A stretch of DNA of 64,000 bases, from positions 1-64,000 of the forward strand of contig NZ_JAIOUV010000007.1 of assembly GCF_019931145.1 (NCBI RefSeq). Direction: 5' to 3'. Below, in pieces: positions 35,080-44,546 of the stretch. A program made the position numbers and the translations under genes. The notes under the pieces were generated by a model. It saw nothing but the letters and a program-made list of their open reading frames with translations, was not told where the DNA came from and ran no database searches. The first letter of the stretch is position 1. The number at the start of each line of letters is the position of its first letter. Origin of the DNA: Marinicella meishanensis (GTDB lineage Bacteria; Pseudomonadota; Gammaproteobacteria; Xanthomonadales; Marinicellaceae).

Positions 35080-36864
35080 CTAATTGTCTACCTTCAACAC
35101 CGCCAAGAAAGCTTCTTGCGGCACTTCCACCCGGCCGATTTGTTTCATGCGTTTTTTACCGGCTTTTTGTTTTTCCAATAGTTTCTTTTTACGGGTGGCA
35201 TCGCCGCCGTAACATTTGGCGGTGACGTTTTTGCGCAACGCTTTGACTGTGGTGCGCGCAATGATTTGTGAGCCGATGGCAGCCTGAATGGCCACATCGA
35301 ACATTTGTCGTGGGATCAGCTCTTTGAGTCGCTCGGTCAAGTCCCGGCCACGGCGTTGGGCATTTTCCCGGTGGGTCAGGATCGACAAAGCATCAACCCG
35401 GTCGCCGTTGATCAACACATCCAGGCGGATGAAGGGACCGGCTTGGTAATGGCTGAACTCATATTCAAATGAGGCATAGCCCCGGCTGACTGACTTGAGT
35501 CGATCAAAAAAGTCCAACACCACTTCACTCAATGGCAAATCAAAGCTCAACTGCACTTGATTGCCGAGGTATTGCATGTTTTTTTGTACCCCGCGCTTTT
35601 CGATGCACAAACTGATCACCGGTCCCACATAATCTTGTGGCAACAGGATGTTGGCGGTGATGATGGGCTCACGGATTTCATCGAACATGGCTGGCAGGTC
35701 AGCGGGGTTGTCCAACATCACCGTTGCGCCGGTCTTATCAACCATTTCGTAAACCACCGTGGGTGCGGTGGTCACCAAATCGATGTCAAACTCCCGTTCG
35801 ATGCGCTCCTGAATGACTTCCATGTGCAACATGCCCAAAAAGCCACACCGAAAACCAAAGCCCAGGGCCGAAGAGGTTTCGGGCTCAAAGGTCAGCGAGG
35901 CATCATTCAAACGCAATTTTTCCAATGATTCACGCAAGTCTTGATAGTCATCGGCAGCGGTAGGAAACAAACCAGCAAAGACCCGCGGCTGCGACTCCAT
36001 GAAGCCCGCCAGAGGCTCACTGGCAGGATTTTGGGTCAAGGTGATCGTGTCGCCCACTGGCGCCCCGTGCACGTCTTTGATGGATGCCGTTAAATAGCCG
36101 ACTTCTCCACATTTGAGACCCGTTCCAGGGGTGCGCTTGGGGGTGAACTTACCCAGACCATCGACCTGCTGTTCACTTTTCAGCGACATGATCTGAACTT
36201 TGTCTTTGACTTTCAGTTCACCATTGAACACCCGGATCAAGGACACCACACCCAAGTAATTATCAAACCAAGAGTCAATGATGGAGGCTTGCAATGGGGC
36301 TTCAGACGAGCCTTTAGGTGCCGGAATCAAGTCCGCTATGGCTTCCAGCACCGACTCGATGCCTTGTCCGGTCTTGGCCGAGACCAACAAGGCGTCACTG
36401 GCGTCGATGCCTATGATTTCTTCAATTTCTTGTTTCACCCGCTCGACATCGGCAGAAGGCAGGTCGATTTTGTTGATCACTGGAATCACTTCCAAGCCCA
36501 TTTCGATGGCGGTATAACAGTTGGCCACCGATTGGGCCTCCACGCCCTGTGCCGCATCCACCACCAACAGAGCCCCTTCACAGGCCGCCAGTGATCGCGA
36601 CACTTCGTAGGAGAAGTCGACATGGCCTGGGGTGTCAATCAGATTGTATTGGTAGGTTTCACCCGATTGTGAGACATACTGCAGACTCACGGCTTGGGAT
36701 TTGATGGTGATGCCCCGCTCCCGTTCAATGTCCATGCTGTCCAAGACTTGTTGGTTCATCTCTCGCTCGGACAAACCACCACAGATCTGGATGAAGCGAT
36801 CTGCCAGGGTTGATTTACCGTGGTCGATGTGAGCAATGATCGAAAAATTTCGAATGTTCTTCAT
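35080..36864 (-). CDS. lepA: elongation factor 4 (LepA)
   Basis: This is a translation GTPase that can back-translocate ribosomes and aids 30S biogenesis. It has 594 residues from [20 protein letters not shown]; eight upstream codons in frame are not supported by the family. It has the G motifs [16 protein letters not shown] and NKID, then EF-G-like domains and the LepA-specific C-terminal domain with [25 protein letters not shown]. It starts the leftward lepA-recO operon and is insulated from degQ by a terminator hairpin at 36921-36955. Confidence 0.97.
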   Translation of the reverse strand: MKNIRNFSIIAHIDHGKSTLADRFIQICGGLSEREMNQQVLDSMDIERERGITIKSQAVSLQYVSQSGETYQYNLIDTPGHVDFSYEVSRSLAACEGALLVVDAAQGVEAQSVANCYTAIEMGLEVIPVINKIDLPSADVERVKQEIEEIIGIDASDALLVSAKTGQGIESVLEAIADLIPAPKGSSEAPLQASIIDSWFDNYLGVVSLIRVFNGELKVKDKVQIMSLKSEQQVDGLGKFTPKRTPGTGLKCGEVGYLTASIKDVHGAPVGDTITLTQNPASEPLAGFMESQPRVFAGLFPTAADDYQDLRESLEKLRLNDASLTFEPETSSALGFGFRCGFLGMLHMEVIQERIEREFDIDLVTTAPTVVYEMVDKTGATVMLDNPADLPAMFDEIREPIITANILLPQDYVGPVISLCIEKRGVQKNMQYLGNQVQLSFDLPLSEVVLDFFDRLKSVSRGYASFEYEFSHYQAGPFIRLDVLINGDRVDALSILTHRENAQRRGRDLTERLKELIPRQMFDVAIQAAIGSQIIARTTVKALRKNVTAKCYGGDATRKKKLLEKQKAGKKRMKQIGRVEVPQEAFLAVLKVDN

Positions 36865-36920
36865 GGATGACAATGATACCAACTTCAATGTGAACGGGAT
36901 TGGCTGTTCTCAGACCCCTG

Positions 36921-36955
36921 AAAACAACAAATCCCATGAGATTCATGGGATTTGT
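36921..36955 (-). terminator. terminator after degQ
   Basis: The perfect 13-base inverted repeat ACAAATCCCATGA / TCATGGGATTTGT has a 3-base loop. On the minus strand it is followed by TTGTTTTC. It lies 24 bases beyond the degQ stop and upstream of lepA, separating the sigma-E operon from the lepA operon. Confidence 0.8.
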
Positions 36956-36978
36956 CGCTATTTTATACCAAAGCAGGC

Positions 36979-38337
36979 TCAGCGTTCAATCACTATAAAA
37001 GTATTACCGGGTCCGCGTTTGATCAACAGCACCAAGGGTTCATCGTCGTCCAGCTCATCGATGGCGTCACTGAAATCTGACAAGTTCTCCACAGCGGTCT
37101 TGCCGATGCGTTGGATCACATCGCCCACCCGCAAGTTGGCCCGCTCCACATCGCGATCGGTGATGTCGGTGACGATCACCCCGGTTTCGACCCCAGCCCG
37201 TTCCTTGTCTTGCTCAGACAATTTACTGACCGAAAAGCCGATGCCCGCTTCCACTTCGGGGTTCTCATCATTGCTGCCATTGGCTTGTTGGTTGTTATTG
37301 AACACGCCCAAGACAGCGGTTAAGTCTTTCACTTTGCCATCCCTGAACACCTGTAATGACACTTCGGTGTCAGGCATCACCGTACCCACCACCGGTGGCA
37401 ATGACTGGCGGGTGGGAATGGATTTGCCATTGAAGCGAACAATCACATCACCCACTTCAACCCCGGCTTTGGCCGCGGCACTGCCTGGAGAAACTTGGTT
37501 GACCAAGGCACCCATGGGTTTGTCCATACCCAAATAATCGGCCATGGCTTGGTTCACATTGTCGATGCCAACACCCAACAAGCCGCGCTTGACCACGCCG
37601 TTTTTTTGCAGCTGATTGGCCACGTTCATGGCCACATCTATGGGCACCGAAAAGGACAAGCCCATATAACCACCGGTGTTGGAAAAGATCAAGGTGTTGA
37701 TGCCAACCACTTCGCCATCCAGGTTGATCAAGGGACCACCTGAATTTCCGCGATTGATGGGCACATCAGATTGGATGTATGGCACATATTGTTGGGCACC
37801 GATTTGTCGGCCTTTGGCACTGATGATGCCTTTGGTGATGGAGTTTTCAAAGCTCAACGGAGAGCCGATGGCCATCACCCATTCGCCGATTTCCACTTCC
37901 TCATTCATCGCCAATTTGAGCGTGGGTAAGCCTTGGCCTTCTATTTTCAACACCGCGATGTCACTGGCTTCGTCCTCACCGACCAATTCCGCTTCAAATT
38001 CACGCCGATCCATCAAGGTCACAATGATTTTATCGGCCCCTTCCACCACATGGCGGTTGGTCAAGATGGTGCCATCGGCATCGATGATGAAGCCAGAACC
38101 ACCAGAAACCCGGTCACGGTTTTGGGGTTGGTTGGGAAAACCAAAAAATCGATACAGGTCATTATTCGGATCACCTTCATCGTTGGCGATCTCCTCGGCA
38201 TTGTCACGGGCCACAATATTGACCACCGCCGGGCCTGTGCGTTTGGCCAAATCGGTGAAATTCGGCAACGTCATCTCTGCCGCCAACGCCGTGAAACTGA
38301 ATGACCACAAGATCAACAATGGAATCATTTTTTTCAT
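36979..38337 (-). CDS. degQ: Do-family periplasmic serine protease (DegQ/MucD)
   Basis: This is an envelope quality-control protease. It has 452 residues with a signal peptide (MIPLLILWSFSFTALAA). The ATG at 38337 is chosen for its AAGGAG ribosome binding site. The catalytic triad is His in LTNRHVVEGADK, Asp in ASDIAVLKI and Ser in RGNSGGPL. Two PDZ domains follow (about 265-350 and 375-450) with RGLLGVGIDN and AGVETGVIV. Its place at the end of rpoE-rseA-rseC is that of mucD in Pseudomonas, so it is probably sigma-E controlled. Confidence 0.94.
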   Translation of the reverse strand: MKKMIPLLILWSFSFTALAAEMTLPNFTDLAKRTGPAVVNIVARDNAEEIANDEGDPNNDLYRFFGFPNQPQNRDRVSGGSGFIIDADGTILTNRHVVEGADKIIVTLMDRREFEAELVGEDEASDIAVLKIEGQGLPTLKLAMNEEVEIGEWVMAIGSPLSFENSITKGIISAKGRQIGAQQYVPYIQSDVPINRGNSGGPLINLDGEVVGINTLIFSNTGGYMGLSFSVPIDVAMNVANQLQKNGVVKRGLLGVGIDNVNQAMADYLGMDKPMGALVNQVSPGSAAAKAGVEVGDVIVRFNGKSIPTRQSLPPVVGTVMPDTEVSLQVFRDGKVKDLTAVLGVFNNNQQANGSNDENPEVEAGIGFSVSKLSEQDKERAGVETGVIVTDITDRDVERANLRVGDVIQRIGKTAVENLSDFSDAIDELDDDEPLVLLIKRGPGNTFIVIER

Positions 38338-38402
38338 GTTCAACTCCTTCATTTGGGTAATTGTTTGGTTGATTTTGCTTGCTATAGACTGCTGATCACA
38401 GA

Positions 38403-38882
38403 CTAAGTGCTGATGAAAGGTAAAATCGTGACTTTTGGCCTAAATTTCAAGGCTTTAATGGAATTTTTTCTGCGCACCACCAGCGCCCAAGCCGCCACCC
38501 CGACCAACAAGCCACCCAAGGCCATGTGGTCCACCGGCCAAGCCATGATTTGGCCAGCCCAATGACCGGCACTGGCAGCCAACAACATCACCAGCAAGGG
38601 CAGCAAGTACAGCCAAGCACTGGAGGTCAGCAAATCATGTTGATCAATGACGAGGCGCACTTCTTGTTCGCTTGGAGTCGCGTGTTGTAACAGACCTTCG
38701 GGGTCATGTAATTGGTACTGGGGGTGCTTGAGTGACAGCTCAAAGGTGTGTTTTCGCATGGCGAACAAATCCACCAGGGGTTGGTTGCAATTCAGCGGAC
38801 AGCCTTGACAGTTTTCGGTTTTGATGAGTTTCAAGGTGATGGTCCCTGCTTCACAGGCCATCACCTTGGCGACTCGATTCAT
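38403..38882 (-). CDS. rseC: SoxR-reducing system protein RseC family
   Basis: This inner-membrane protein has 159 residues. The cytoplasmic N-terminal cysteine cluster reads ENCQGCPLNC (about residues 23-32). Two membrane helices follow (SAWLYLLPLLVMLLAASAGH and GGLLVGVAAWALVV). RseC modulates sigma-E signalling and takes part in electron transfer to SoxR in E. coli. It follows rseA directly, with no rseB gene between them. The downstream degQ has its own ribosome binding site after a 65-base gap. Confidence 0.88.
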   Translation of the reverse strand: MNRVAKVMACEAGTITLKLIKTENCQGCPLNCNQPLVDLFAMRKHTFELSLKHPQYQLHDPEGLLQHATPSEQEVRLVIDQHDLLTSSAWLYLLPLLVMLLAASAGHWAGQIMAWPVDHMALGGLLVGVAAWALVVRRKNSIKALKFRPKVTILPFIST

Positions 38883-38907
38883 GCTGGGAGTTTCATGCAG
38901 GTTGGCT

Positions 38908-39501
38908 TCAATCTTCCGCGGTGTTTTGCCGGTTTTGTTGTTGCGACTGGATGATCAAGCGGTTGGCATATTCGGCATTGTAATACACCGGAATTTGTGG
39001 TCGCTCATTGCTTTCCTGCAAATACTGTTGGATCTGCGGTGTCAATGACGGGTAGCGGGTATAGCCCATCGGCTGTTCCACCCGCACCACCTGGGCATTG
39101 GGTGGGTTGATGAATTGTTCAGCCGTTTTGGCATAGACCGGGCTGGCTTGTTCGGCGTTGGGGATGGCATTGCTGTTGTAGGTCAGCACCGCGACCCAAG
39201 CCACCGAAGCGGCAATGGCGGAGCCGGCGACGGCTTTGAGCCAACCATTGAATCGATTCGGTTTATGTTCCACCATCACAGGCTCTGCTTGTTGCAGTTG
39301 TTTGACCACCTGGGCACCCAAATTGTGCATCAACGGTGCGTCGTTGTTTTGTTGCAAGCTTGACCGCAGCATGTGGTAACTGTTCCAGCTGGCTTGCAAG
39401 GTGGTATCTGATTGCATGCGCTTCAGCAGGAAACGGCTGCAGTCATTGGGCAGTTCACCATCCATCAATTCAGAAATGTTTTGTTTTGACTTATCTGACA
39501 T
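38908..39501 (-). CDS. rseA: sigma-E anti-sigma factor RseA
   Basis: The protein has 197 residues. The N-terminal cytoplasmic domain binds sigma-E (KQNISELMDGELPNDCSRFLLKRM). One membrane span (AVAGSAIAASVAWVAVLTY) lies at about 93-111, and a glutamine/proline-rich periplasmic part follows. Regulated proteolysis of RseA releases sigma-E under envelope stress. It overlaps the rpoE end by 11 bases, so the sigma and its inhibitor are coupled. The periplasmic region is where RseB would bind, but rseB is not encoded next to it. Confidence 0.9.
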   Translation of the reverse strand: MSDKSKQNISELMDGELPNDCSRFLLKRMQSDTTLQASWNSYHMLRSSLQQNNDAPLMHNLGAQVVKQLQQAEPVMVEHKPNRFNGWLKAVAGSAIAASVAWVAVLTYNSNAIPNAEQASPVYAKTAEQFINPPNAQVVRVEQPMGYTRYPSLTPQIQQYLQESNERPQIPVYYNAEYANRLIIQSQQQNRQNTAED

Positions 39502-40096
39502 TTTGCTTTCTTACACTCTCTTCTTCTAACAACGGTCGCAAAGCCATGTCAATGGCATCACGGGCCCGGAATATTCTGGATCTGACTGTGCCTATCGGAC
39601 AGTCCATTTCAGCCGCAATTTCCTCATAACTGAGGCCGTCCACCTCGCGCAGTACAATCGCAGTTTTCAAATCTTCAGGCAATTGAGCGATGGCCTTGGC
39701 CATGGTGTGCTCCAATTCGCCCCGGGAATAAACGGCATCGGGCGTGTCCAAACTGCGCTGGTCCTCATTTGAGCCGAAAGATTCGGCCTCTTCAAATTCC
39801 ACCTGGGTGTTTTGAATGCGCCTTGATCTGGCCACCAGGTGGTTCTTTGAGGTGTTCACCGCGATGCGGTAAATCCAGGTATAGAATGAACTGTCACCCC
39901 GAAAATTGGGCAACGCCCGAAACACTTTGATGAAAACTTCTTGGGCCACATCTTGTATTTCATGGCGGTCTTTGATGAATTTGGCAATCACATTGGCCAC
40001 TTTTTGCTGGTAGCGATTGACCAACAATTCAAACGCGGCCATTTTTCCTTGTTTGGCTTGCTCGACCAGCTCTGCATCCAATGTTTTTTCTGACAT
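39491..40096 (-). CDS. rpoE: RNA polymerase sigma-E factor
   Basis: This is a group IV (ECF) sigma factor for envelope stress. It has 201 residues from MSEKTLDAELVEQAKQG, which aligns with E. coli RpoE and has AGGA upstream; an in-frame ATG at 40120 is also possible. Region 2 carries IQDVAQEVFIKVFRALPNFRGDSSFYTWIYRIA. Region 4 carries LPEDLKTAIVLREVDGLSYEEIAAEMDCPIGTVRSRIFRARDAID. A sigma-E type promoter lies directly upstream, so the gene is probably autoregulated. Confidence 0.96.
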   Translation of the reverse strand: MSEKTLDAELVEQAKQGKMAAFELLVNRYQQKVANVIAKFIKDRHEIQDVAQEVFIKVFRALPNFRGDSSFYTWIYRIAVNTSKNHLVARSRRIQNTQVEFEEAESFGSNEDQRSLDTPDAVYSRGELEHTMAKAIAQLPEDLKTAIVLREVDGLSYEEIAAEMDCPIGTVRSRIFRARDAIDMALRPLLEEESVRKQNVR

Positions 40097-40132
40097 CTTA
40101 TCCTGATTGTTCGAATTCATTTAATTGCCTGC

Positions 40133-40160
40133 TTGGACTGTCATGAACTGAAAATAGTTC
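40133..40160 (-). promoter_or_regulatory. putative sigma-E-dependent promoter of rpoE
   Basis: On the minus strand GAACTA (40160-40155) is followed by 16 bases and GTCCAA (40138-40133). This closely matches the sigma-E consensus GAACTT-N16-GTCnAA. It sits 13-37 bases ahead of the two possible rpoE starts, where autoregulation is expected. Confidence 0.7.
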
Positions 40161-40168
40161 ATTGCGTT

Positions 40169-42727
40169 TTAATTATTTTTTAATATTTCGGCCCGTTGGG
40201 TCAGGATCCGATCAATTTCACTGGCTGGCACCGGTCGGCAATACAAATATCCCTGAAAATAATCGCATCCTTTTTGTGACAAATACAGTCTTTGTTCCTC
40301 GGTTTCAACCCCTTCTGCCACAATGTAATGCCCCACCCTTTTGGCCATGTCAATGGTGGCATCCAAAATGGCCTCGTCGTCGGGGCTCAAACCAATGTTT
40401 TTCACAAACACCTGATCGATTTTGAGGGTTTTGGCGGGAATTTTGCGCAAGTAATCCAGGGTTGAATGGCCGGTACCAAAATCATCAATGGATAAGGTAC
40501 AGCCCAGATTCACCAGCTTCTTGAACATCAACAAGGCGTCTTTAACGCTCTTGAATTTTTCACTCTCGGTGATTTCGAAGTCCAGGTGTTTGGGATAAAT
40601 GCCTGACTCATTGATCACTTCACTGATTTTCTCCGTCAGGTTTTTATCCGACAATTGCAATGGGGACAGGTTGACTGACATGGTCAACGGCAAATTGAAT
40701 TTTCGTTGCCAGGTTTTCAATGTCTCACAGGATTTCTTGATCACCAACATGCCAATCTGGTGAATCAAATCCGATTGTTCGGCCAAGGGAATGAACAAGC
40801 CCGGACTGATGATGCCCAAGTCGGGGTGTTCCCATCGCACCAAGGCTTCAAAGCCCATGATGTCTTCGGTGGTGGCATCGATCTTGGGTTGGTAGTAGAC
40901 ATCAATTTGCCCTTCCTCAATGGCCAGCTGCAAATTCTTCACCATTTCTTCGTTCTGCTTGGCATGATCACCGTCCAGTGAATCCTGATACAAGGTGAAG
41001 CGGTTTTTACCGTTGAGCTTGGCATCATACAAGGCAATGTCGGCATGTTTGATCAGCTTATTCACCGTCTGCCCATGTTCAGGGAATTGGGCAATCCCCA
41101 AGGAAATGGTCAAATTGATCTCACTGCCATTTTTTAATTTGATGGGATTGGCCACGGCTTTCAAAATGTTGCTGGCGATTTGTTTGGTTTTTTCTGCGTC
41201 CACATCTTTGTACAGCAAAATCAAAAACTCATCACCGGCATAACGGGCGGCCACACCATGGGCATTGACGTGTTTTTTCAGTAAATTGGCGATGTTGATC
41301 AGCACATCATCACCCACATCATGACCCAAAGAATCGTTGATGACTTTGAAGCGGTCCAAATCCAGGAACATCACCGCCACATAAGCCGGATTGGTTTCAA
41401 TGGTTTGTTCGATGGCTTTGACGATGTAGCGGCGATTGAGCAGATTGGTCAACACGTCATACTGACTCTCGGATTCGTGTGATTTTTGCAAGGCTTTGAA
41501 AGCCATGGATTGCTTATAATGCAACGACAGTTGTTGGAACAACAGTTTCAAGGTGGCCCATTGTTTCGGTTTTTTGACACAACCACTAACCATCAGTGCG
41601 TCACTTTTGTCATCCACCGCGCAATTGAAGACCACAAAAGTGTTGATCGAATAAAACTTCAAAAAGTCATCACCTGGAATTTTTTTGTGGGCTTCGTCTT
41701 CCACTGAGTAGGCCCGGGCATTCTGTAGCTTGCGGGTGACAAACTCATGTTGAGAACTGATGAACTTTTGCGCAAAATTACTCAATGAACAGTCCCACAC
41801 CAAATCGGTGTATTGACCAGACCGTTTTTTCGCCACGATGAAGCAGAAATCAAAACTTGCCCATTTGAGCAATGTTTTCATGTCTTCAAGTTGCGCCTTG
41901 TTGTCGAAATCCAAGGTGGTAACCAAAGACAAAAAGTGCAGGAATTTTTGCTGATAGACCTGCTCAGTCCGGTCATGAAGTTCTGCCAAATAGTATGGAT
42001 CATCACCGATGCTCACATAATTGATGCGCAATATCACGGCTTTGTAACCACTGCCAAGGTCAATCAACAGCCGTTCTTTGATTTGTCCTTGTTCGGTTAA
42101 CGTGGCTTTGAGGTGTTCAATGGCACTGATTTCCTTGGCTTCAACCAATTCATACCAAATCTTGTCTTGCAACGCCTCCTGGTCCACAGCAAACACCGAC
42201 TTAACCGAATCATTGACGTGCGTAATCCGATGGCTGTTGACATCAATCAACACCTGAGGCAAACCCGAAGGTTGAAAATACTGGGTCAGAAAAACTTCCA
42301 GCTCGTTGTGTTGGTGCACAACCGACTTGGTCGTGGACTCTGATGACTGTTCCAAGGCCACTTGTCTGGCCACCAGTTCCGATTGCAATATGGGGGAAAA
42401 CAACAAGTCATCAACGTGGGATTGGATCTCCACAAACTGCTTGTGATTCAAATTGACTTGCTTTGAGACCAAACCCACCATATGCAAGGCTGGGAATTTG
42501 ACTTTCAAATCCAATATCTGCTTATTGCTTTGCACCCATTGTTTGGAAATTTCAAACACCAAAACCGCAATGTCATCGTCTTCATTGGCCAACATGTCAT
42601 GCATTTGAGCGAGATCGGTGGCGGTGTAAATTTTGTCAGCCTCCAAGCCATCAAAGTAATCAAAGAAAGCCAAGCGGTCTTTCTTCTCGCCACAAGCAAT
42701 CAGGATGTTTTGATTACGGAAGCTCAT
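40169..42727 (-). CDS. GGDEF/EAL c-di-GMP signalling protein with receiver-like N-terminus
   Basis: The protein has 852 residues and is cytosolic. Residues 1-115 look like a degenerate receiver domain (ILIACGEKKDRLAFFDYF, VLVFEISKQWV). A PAS-like segment follows (SHRITHVNDSVKSVFAVD), then a GAF-like stretch. The cyclase domain has RYAGDEFLILL, an active-type variant of GGDEF. The phosphodiesterase domain has EALVRWEHP, DDFGTGHSTLDYLRKIP and EGVETEEQ. Key EAL residues appear intact, so it may both make and degrade c-di-GMP. It overlaps the preceding unknown gene by 14 bases and lies two genes after a PilZ protein. Confidence 0.92.
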   Translation of the reverse strand: MSFRNQNILIACGEKKDRLAFFDYFDGLEADKIYTATDLAQMHDMLANEDDDIAVLVFEISKQWVQSNKQILDLKVKFPALHMVGLVSKQVNLNHKQFVEIQSHVDDLLFSPILQSELVARQVALEQSSESTTKSVVHQHNELEVFLTQYFQPSGLPQVLIDVNSHRITHVNDSVKSVFAVDQEALQDKIWYELVEAKEISAIEHLKATLTEQGQIKERLLIDLGSGYKAVILRINYVSIGDDPYYLAELHDRTEQVYQQKFLHFLSLVTTLDFDNKAQLEDMKTLLKWASFDFCFIVAKKRSGQYTDLVWDCSLSNFAQKFISSQHEFVTRKLQNARAYSVEDEAHKKIPGDDFLKFYSINTFVVFNCAVDDKSDALMVSGCVKKPKQWATLKLLFQQLSLHYKQSMAFKALQKSHESESQYDVLTNLLNRRYIVKAIEQTIETNPAYVAVMFLDLDRFKVINDSLGHDVGDDVLINIANLLKKHVNAHGVAARYAGDEFLILLYKDVDAEKTKQIASNILKAVANPIKLKNGSEINLTISLGIAQFPEHGQTVNKLIKHADIALYDAKLNGKNRFTLYQDSLDGDHAKQNEEMVKNLQLAIEEGQIDVYYQPKIDATTEDIMGFEALVRWEHPDLGIISPGLFIPLAEQSDLIHQIGMLVIKKSCETLKTWQRKFNLPLTMSVNLSPLQLSDKNLTEKISEVINESGIYPKHLDFEITESEKFKSVKDALLMFKKLVNLGCTLSIDDFGTGHSTLDYLRKIPAKTLKIDQVFVKNIGLSPDDEAILDATIDMAKRVGHYIVAEGVETEEQRLYLSQKGCDYFQGYLYCRPVPASEIDRILTQRAEILKNN

Positions 42728-43208
42728 TGGCACTGATCCACTTGCCATCCCGCAACACGTAGTTTCCATCCAGCCCCATGTTGAAATCTATGATCTTGCC
42801 ATGGATGGCAAAAAACTGGTGGGAAGAGCCTTTGGGCAAGATGAACAAGAATTTAACGGCACCACTGAAATCGGGTGTGTTGCGAGAAAAAAACAATTTG
42901 GCTTCCAACCAAGTGTCTTTGTCATTGATCGGAAAAATGAATACCGAGAAGTGTTTCCTGTCACTGGCAAATTTAACAGCCGCGCTGAAATCTCTGGTTT
43001 TGGGGGGTGGCGGTTCGGAGCTTTTCAGGTTCATCAGGCCTTGTTCTTTGACCCACAAATAGGTCGCCCAACCGGTCCTCAATGACAAGGACTTCAAGCT
43101 TTTTGGTAAGCCCTCGACTGAATTTTTATGTACATACAGCGCTTGAGAGGCAGTCCTCAGCTCATCTTCTAAATTGAGTAATTCATGGCTGCTGAGAAAC
43201 TCACTCAT
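42714..43208 (-). CDS. unknown protein between PilZ and GGDEF-EAL genes
   Basis: The soluble protein has 164 residues, no signal peptide and no recognised domain. The N-terminal ~45 residues are helical and polar (FLSSHELLNLEDELRTASQALYVHK). The C-terminal half is strand-rich with alternating hydrophobics (HFSVFIFPINDKDTWLEAKLFF, GAVKFLFILPKG). It starts one base after the PilZ stop and overlaps the GGDEF-EAL gene, so the three genes are tightly linked. The placement suggests a role in c-di-GMP output or pilus control, but that is inference from position only. Confidence 0.65.
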   Translation of the reverse strand: MSEFLSSHELLNLEDELRTASQALYVHKNSVEGLPKSLKSLSLRTGWATYLWVKEQGLMNLKSSEPPPPKTRDFSAAVKFASDRKHFSVFIFPINDKDTWLEAKLFFSRNTPDFSGAVKFLFILPKGSSHQFFAIHGKIIDFNMGLDGNYVLRDGKWISANELP

Positions 43209-43209
43209 G

Positions 43210-43566
43210 TCACATGGTTAAGGATGGGATATCCTCTCCGCTGTATGGGGCCAGGATGGTGTTGATTTTGGTTTTGACCACTTCCATGTCGGCATCGTCA
43301 TTGAATTGCACCCCAATGCCTTGAGATCGACCGCCTTGTGACCCTTTCGGGGTAATCCACACCACTTTCCCGGTGATGGGCATGCGCTCATCTTGATCCA
43401 AAGTGAGGATCATGAACACGTCGTCACCGATCTTGTATTCTTTGGTGGTTTTGACAAACAAGCCACCATTGTTGATGAATGGCATATAACATTGGTGCAA
43501 CTCTGCAGCACCCTGGATGTTTAAAGACAATATGCCTTTTTTGGCCATACCCCCTGCAAATGCCAT
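43210..43566 (-). CDS. pilZ: PilZ domain protein, type IV pilus type
   Basis: The protein has 118 residues and starts with a strong GGGAGGT ribosome binding site. It matches the small PilZ of type IV pilus systems: GILSLNIQGAAELHQCYMPFINNGGLFV, then IGDDVFMILTLDQDERMPITGKVVWITPKG and GIGVQFND. This class lacks the RxxxR c-di-GMP motif of canonical PilZ domains, and none is seen here. It works in pilus assembly by contacting PilB/FimX-type partners in known systems. The order holB-pilZ is conserved in Pseudomonas and Xanthomonas. Confidence 0.92.
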   Translation of the reverse strand: MAFAGGMAKKGILSLNIQGAAELHQCYMPFINNGGLFVKTTKEYKIGDDVFMILTLDQDERMPITGKVVWITPKGSQGGRSQGIGVQFNDDADMEVVKTKINTILAPYSGEDIPSLTM

Positions 43567-43568
43567 GG

Positions 43569-44546
43569 TTACCTCCCGTGATTCAGTTCGTTCTTTATTT
43601 CGATCAACAGCGACTCCAGCAACAACTGGGGTTTGATCTGGGTATTAAAGTTTAGCATAAACTGTTGAATCAATTCATTCAATTTAATAATAATATGAGT
43701 CACTTTCGGACTGTTCTTAATTATTTGATTTAAAGAATGATTGGCAAAAACTTCGTGAGACATGGCTTGCCACTGAGATTTCATCAGATGCAAACCATGG
43801 CGTTGCAACATGGACCAATCATTGAGGGTGAACCCCTCGTTTAATGATTTCGCCCCTTGCGCTGTGGAGATGTGCTCATTGAGCACCTGCACCAACACAT
43901 CCAGTTGCTGCTGAAACTGTTGCAAATGTCCGGTTTCCAACAAGCTTTGACAAGTCATCGGCTGCCAGTCGGTTAAGATCAGGGCATCATTCACTGCCGC
44001 TTGATCTTGCCCTGTCTGGGCCGTCAACCAATCTGCCAATTGTTGCTTTTCGGCCGCATTCAACACCACATCCAAAGTGATGCATCGGCTTTTGATGGTC
44101 GGCATCAATTGGTGCCTGGATTCGGTGACCAAAAACAACAAACCACGACTGGGTGGCTCTTCCAAGACTTTCAACAAGGCGTTGGCGGCGGCGGTGTTCA
44201 TGGACTCCGCCTGGTCGATGATCGCCACTTTGTAATCAGAACAATGCGGGGTCGAAGTGAAGAATTCAGTCAGTTCTCTGATGGCTTTGACTTTGATCAG
44301 GTTTTTCTCAGGCCTGACCCAGTCGACATCGGGATGGTGTCCAGCCGCCAGCAAACGGCAGTTTTGACAAGTGCCACAATGTCCATTTTGGTCAACACGA
44401 CACAATAAGTCGGCCAAGATCTGCTGTAACAAATTATGTTTGCCCATACCGGGTGGCGCATTGACGATCACCGCTTGCGGTTTGTGGTCATTGGCCAGGG
44501 CCGCATGCCATTGGGCCAGGTGTTTTTCCAACCAAAATAATTTCAT
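43569..44546 (-). CDS. holB: DNA polymerase III subunit delta'
   Basis: This is a clamp-loader subunit of 325 residues. The AAA+-like domain has a P-loop variant NAPPGMGKHNLLQ near residue 28. The four-cysteine zinc site reads CRVDQNGHCGTCQNC (about 49-63), and the conserved phrases are IDQAESMNTAAANALLKVLEEPP and TIKSRCITL. The C-terminal collar domain is less conserved. It overlaps the tmk stop by four bases (ATGA). Confidence 0.94.
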   Translation of the reverse strand: MKLFWLEKHLAQWHAALANDHKPQAVIVNAPPGMGKHNLLQQILADLLCRVDQNGHCGTCQNCRLLAAGHHPDVDWVRPEKNLIKVKAIRELTEFFTSTPHCSDYKVAIIDQAESMNTAAANALLKVLEEPPSRGLLFLVTESRHQLMPTIKSRCITLDVVLNAAEKQQLADWLTAQTGQDQAAVNDALILTDWQPMTCQSLLETGHLQQFQQQLDVLVQVLNEHISTAQGAKSLNEGFTLNDWSMLQRHGLHLMKSQWQAMSHEVFANHSLNQIIKNSPKVTHIIIKLNELIQQFMLNFNTQIKPQLLLESLLIEIKNELNHGR

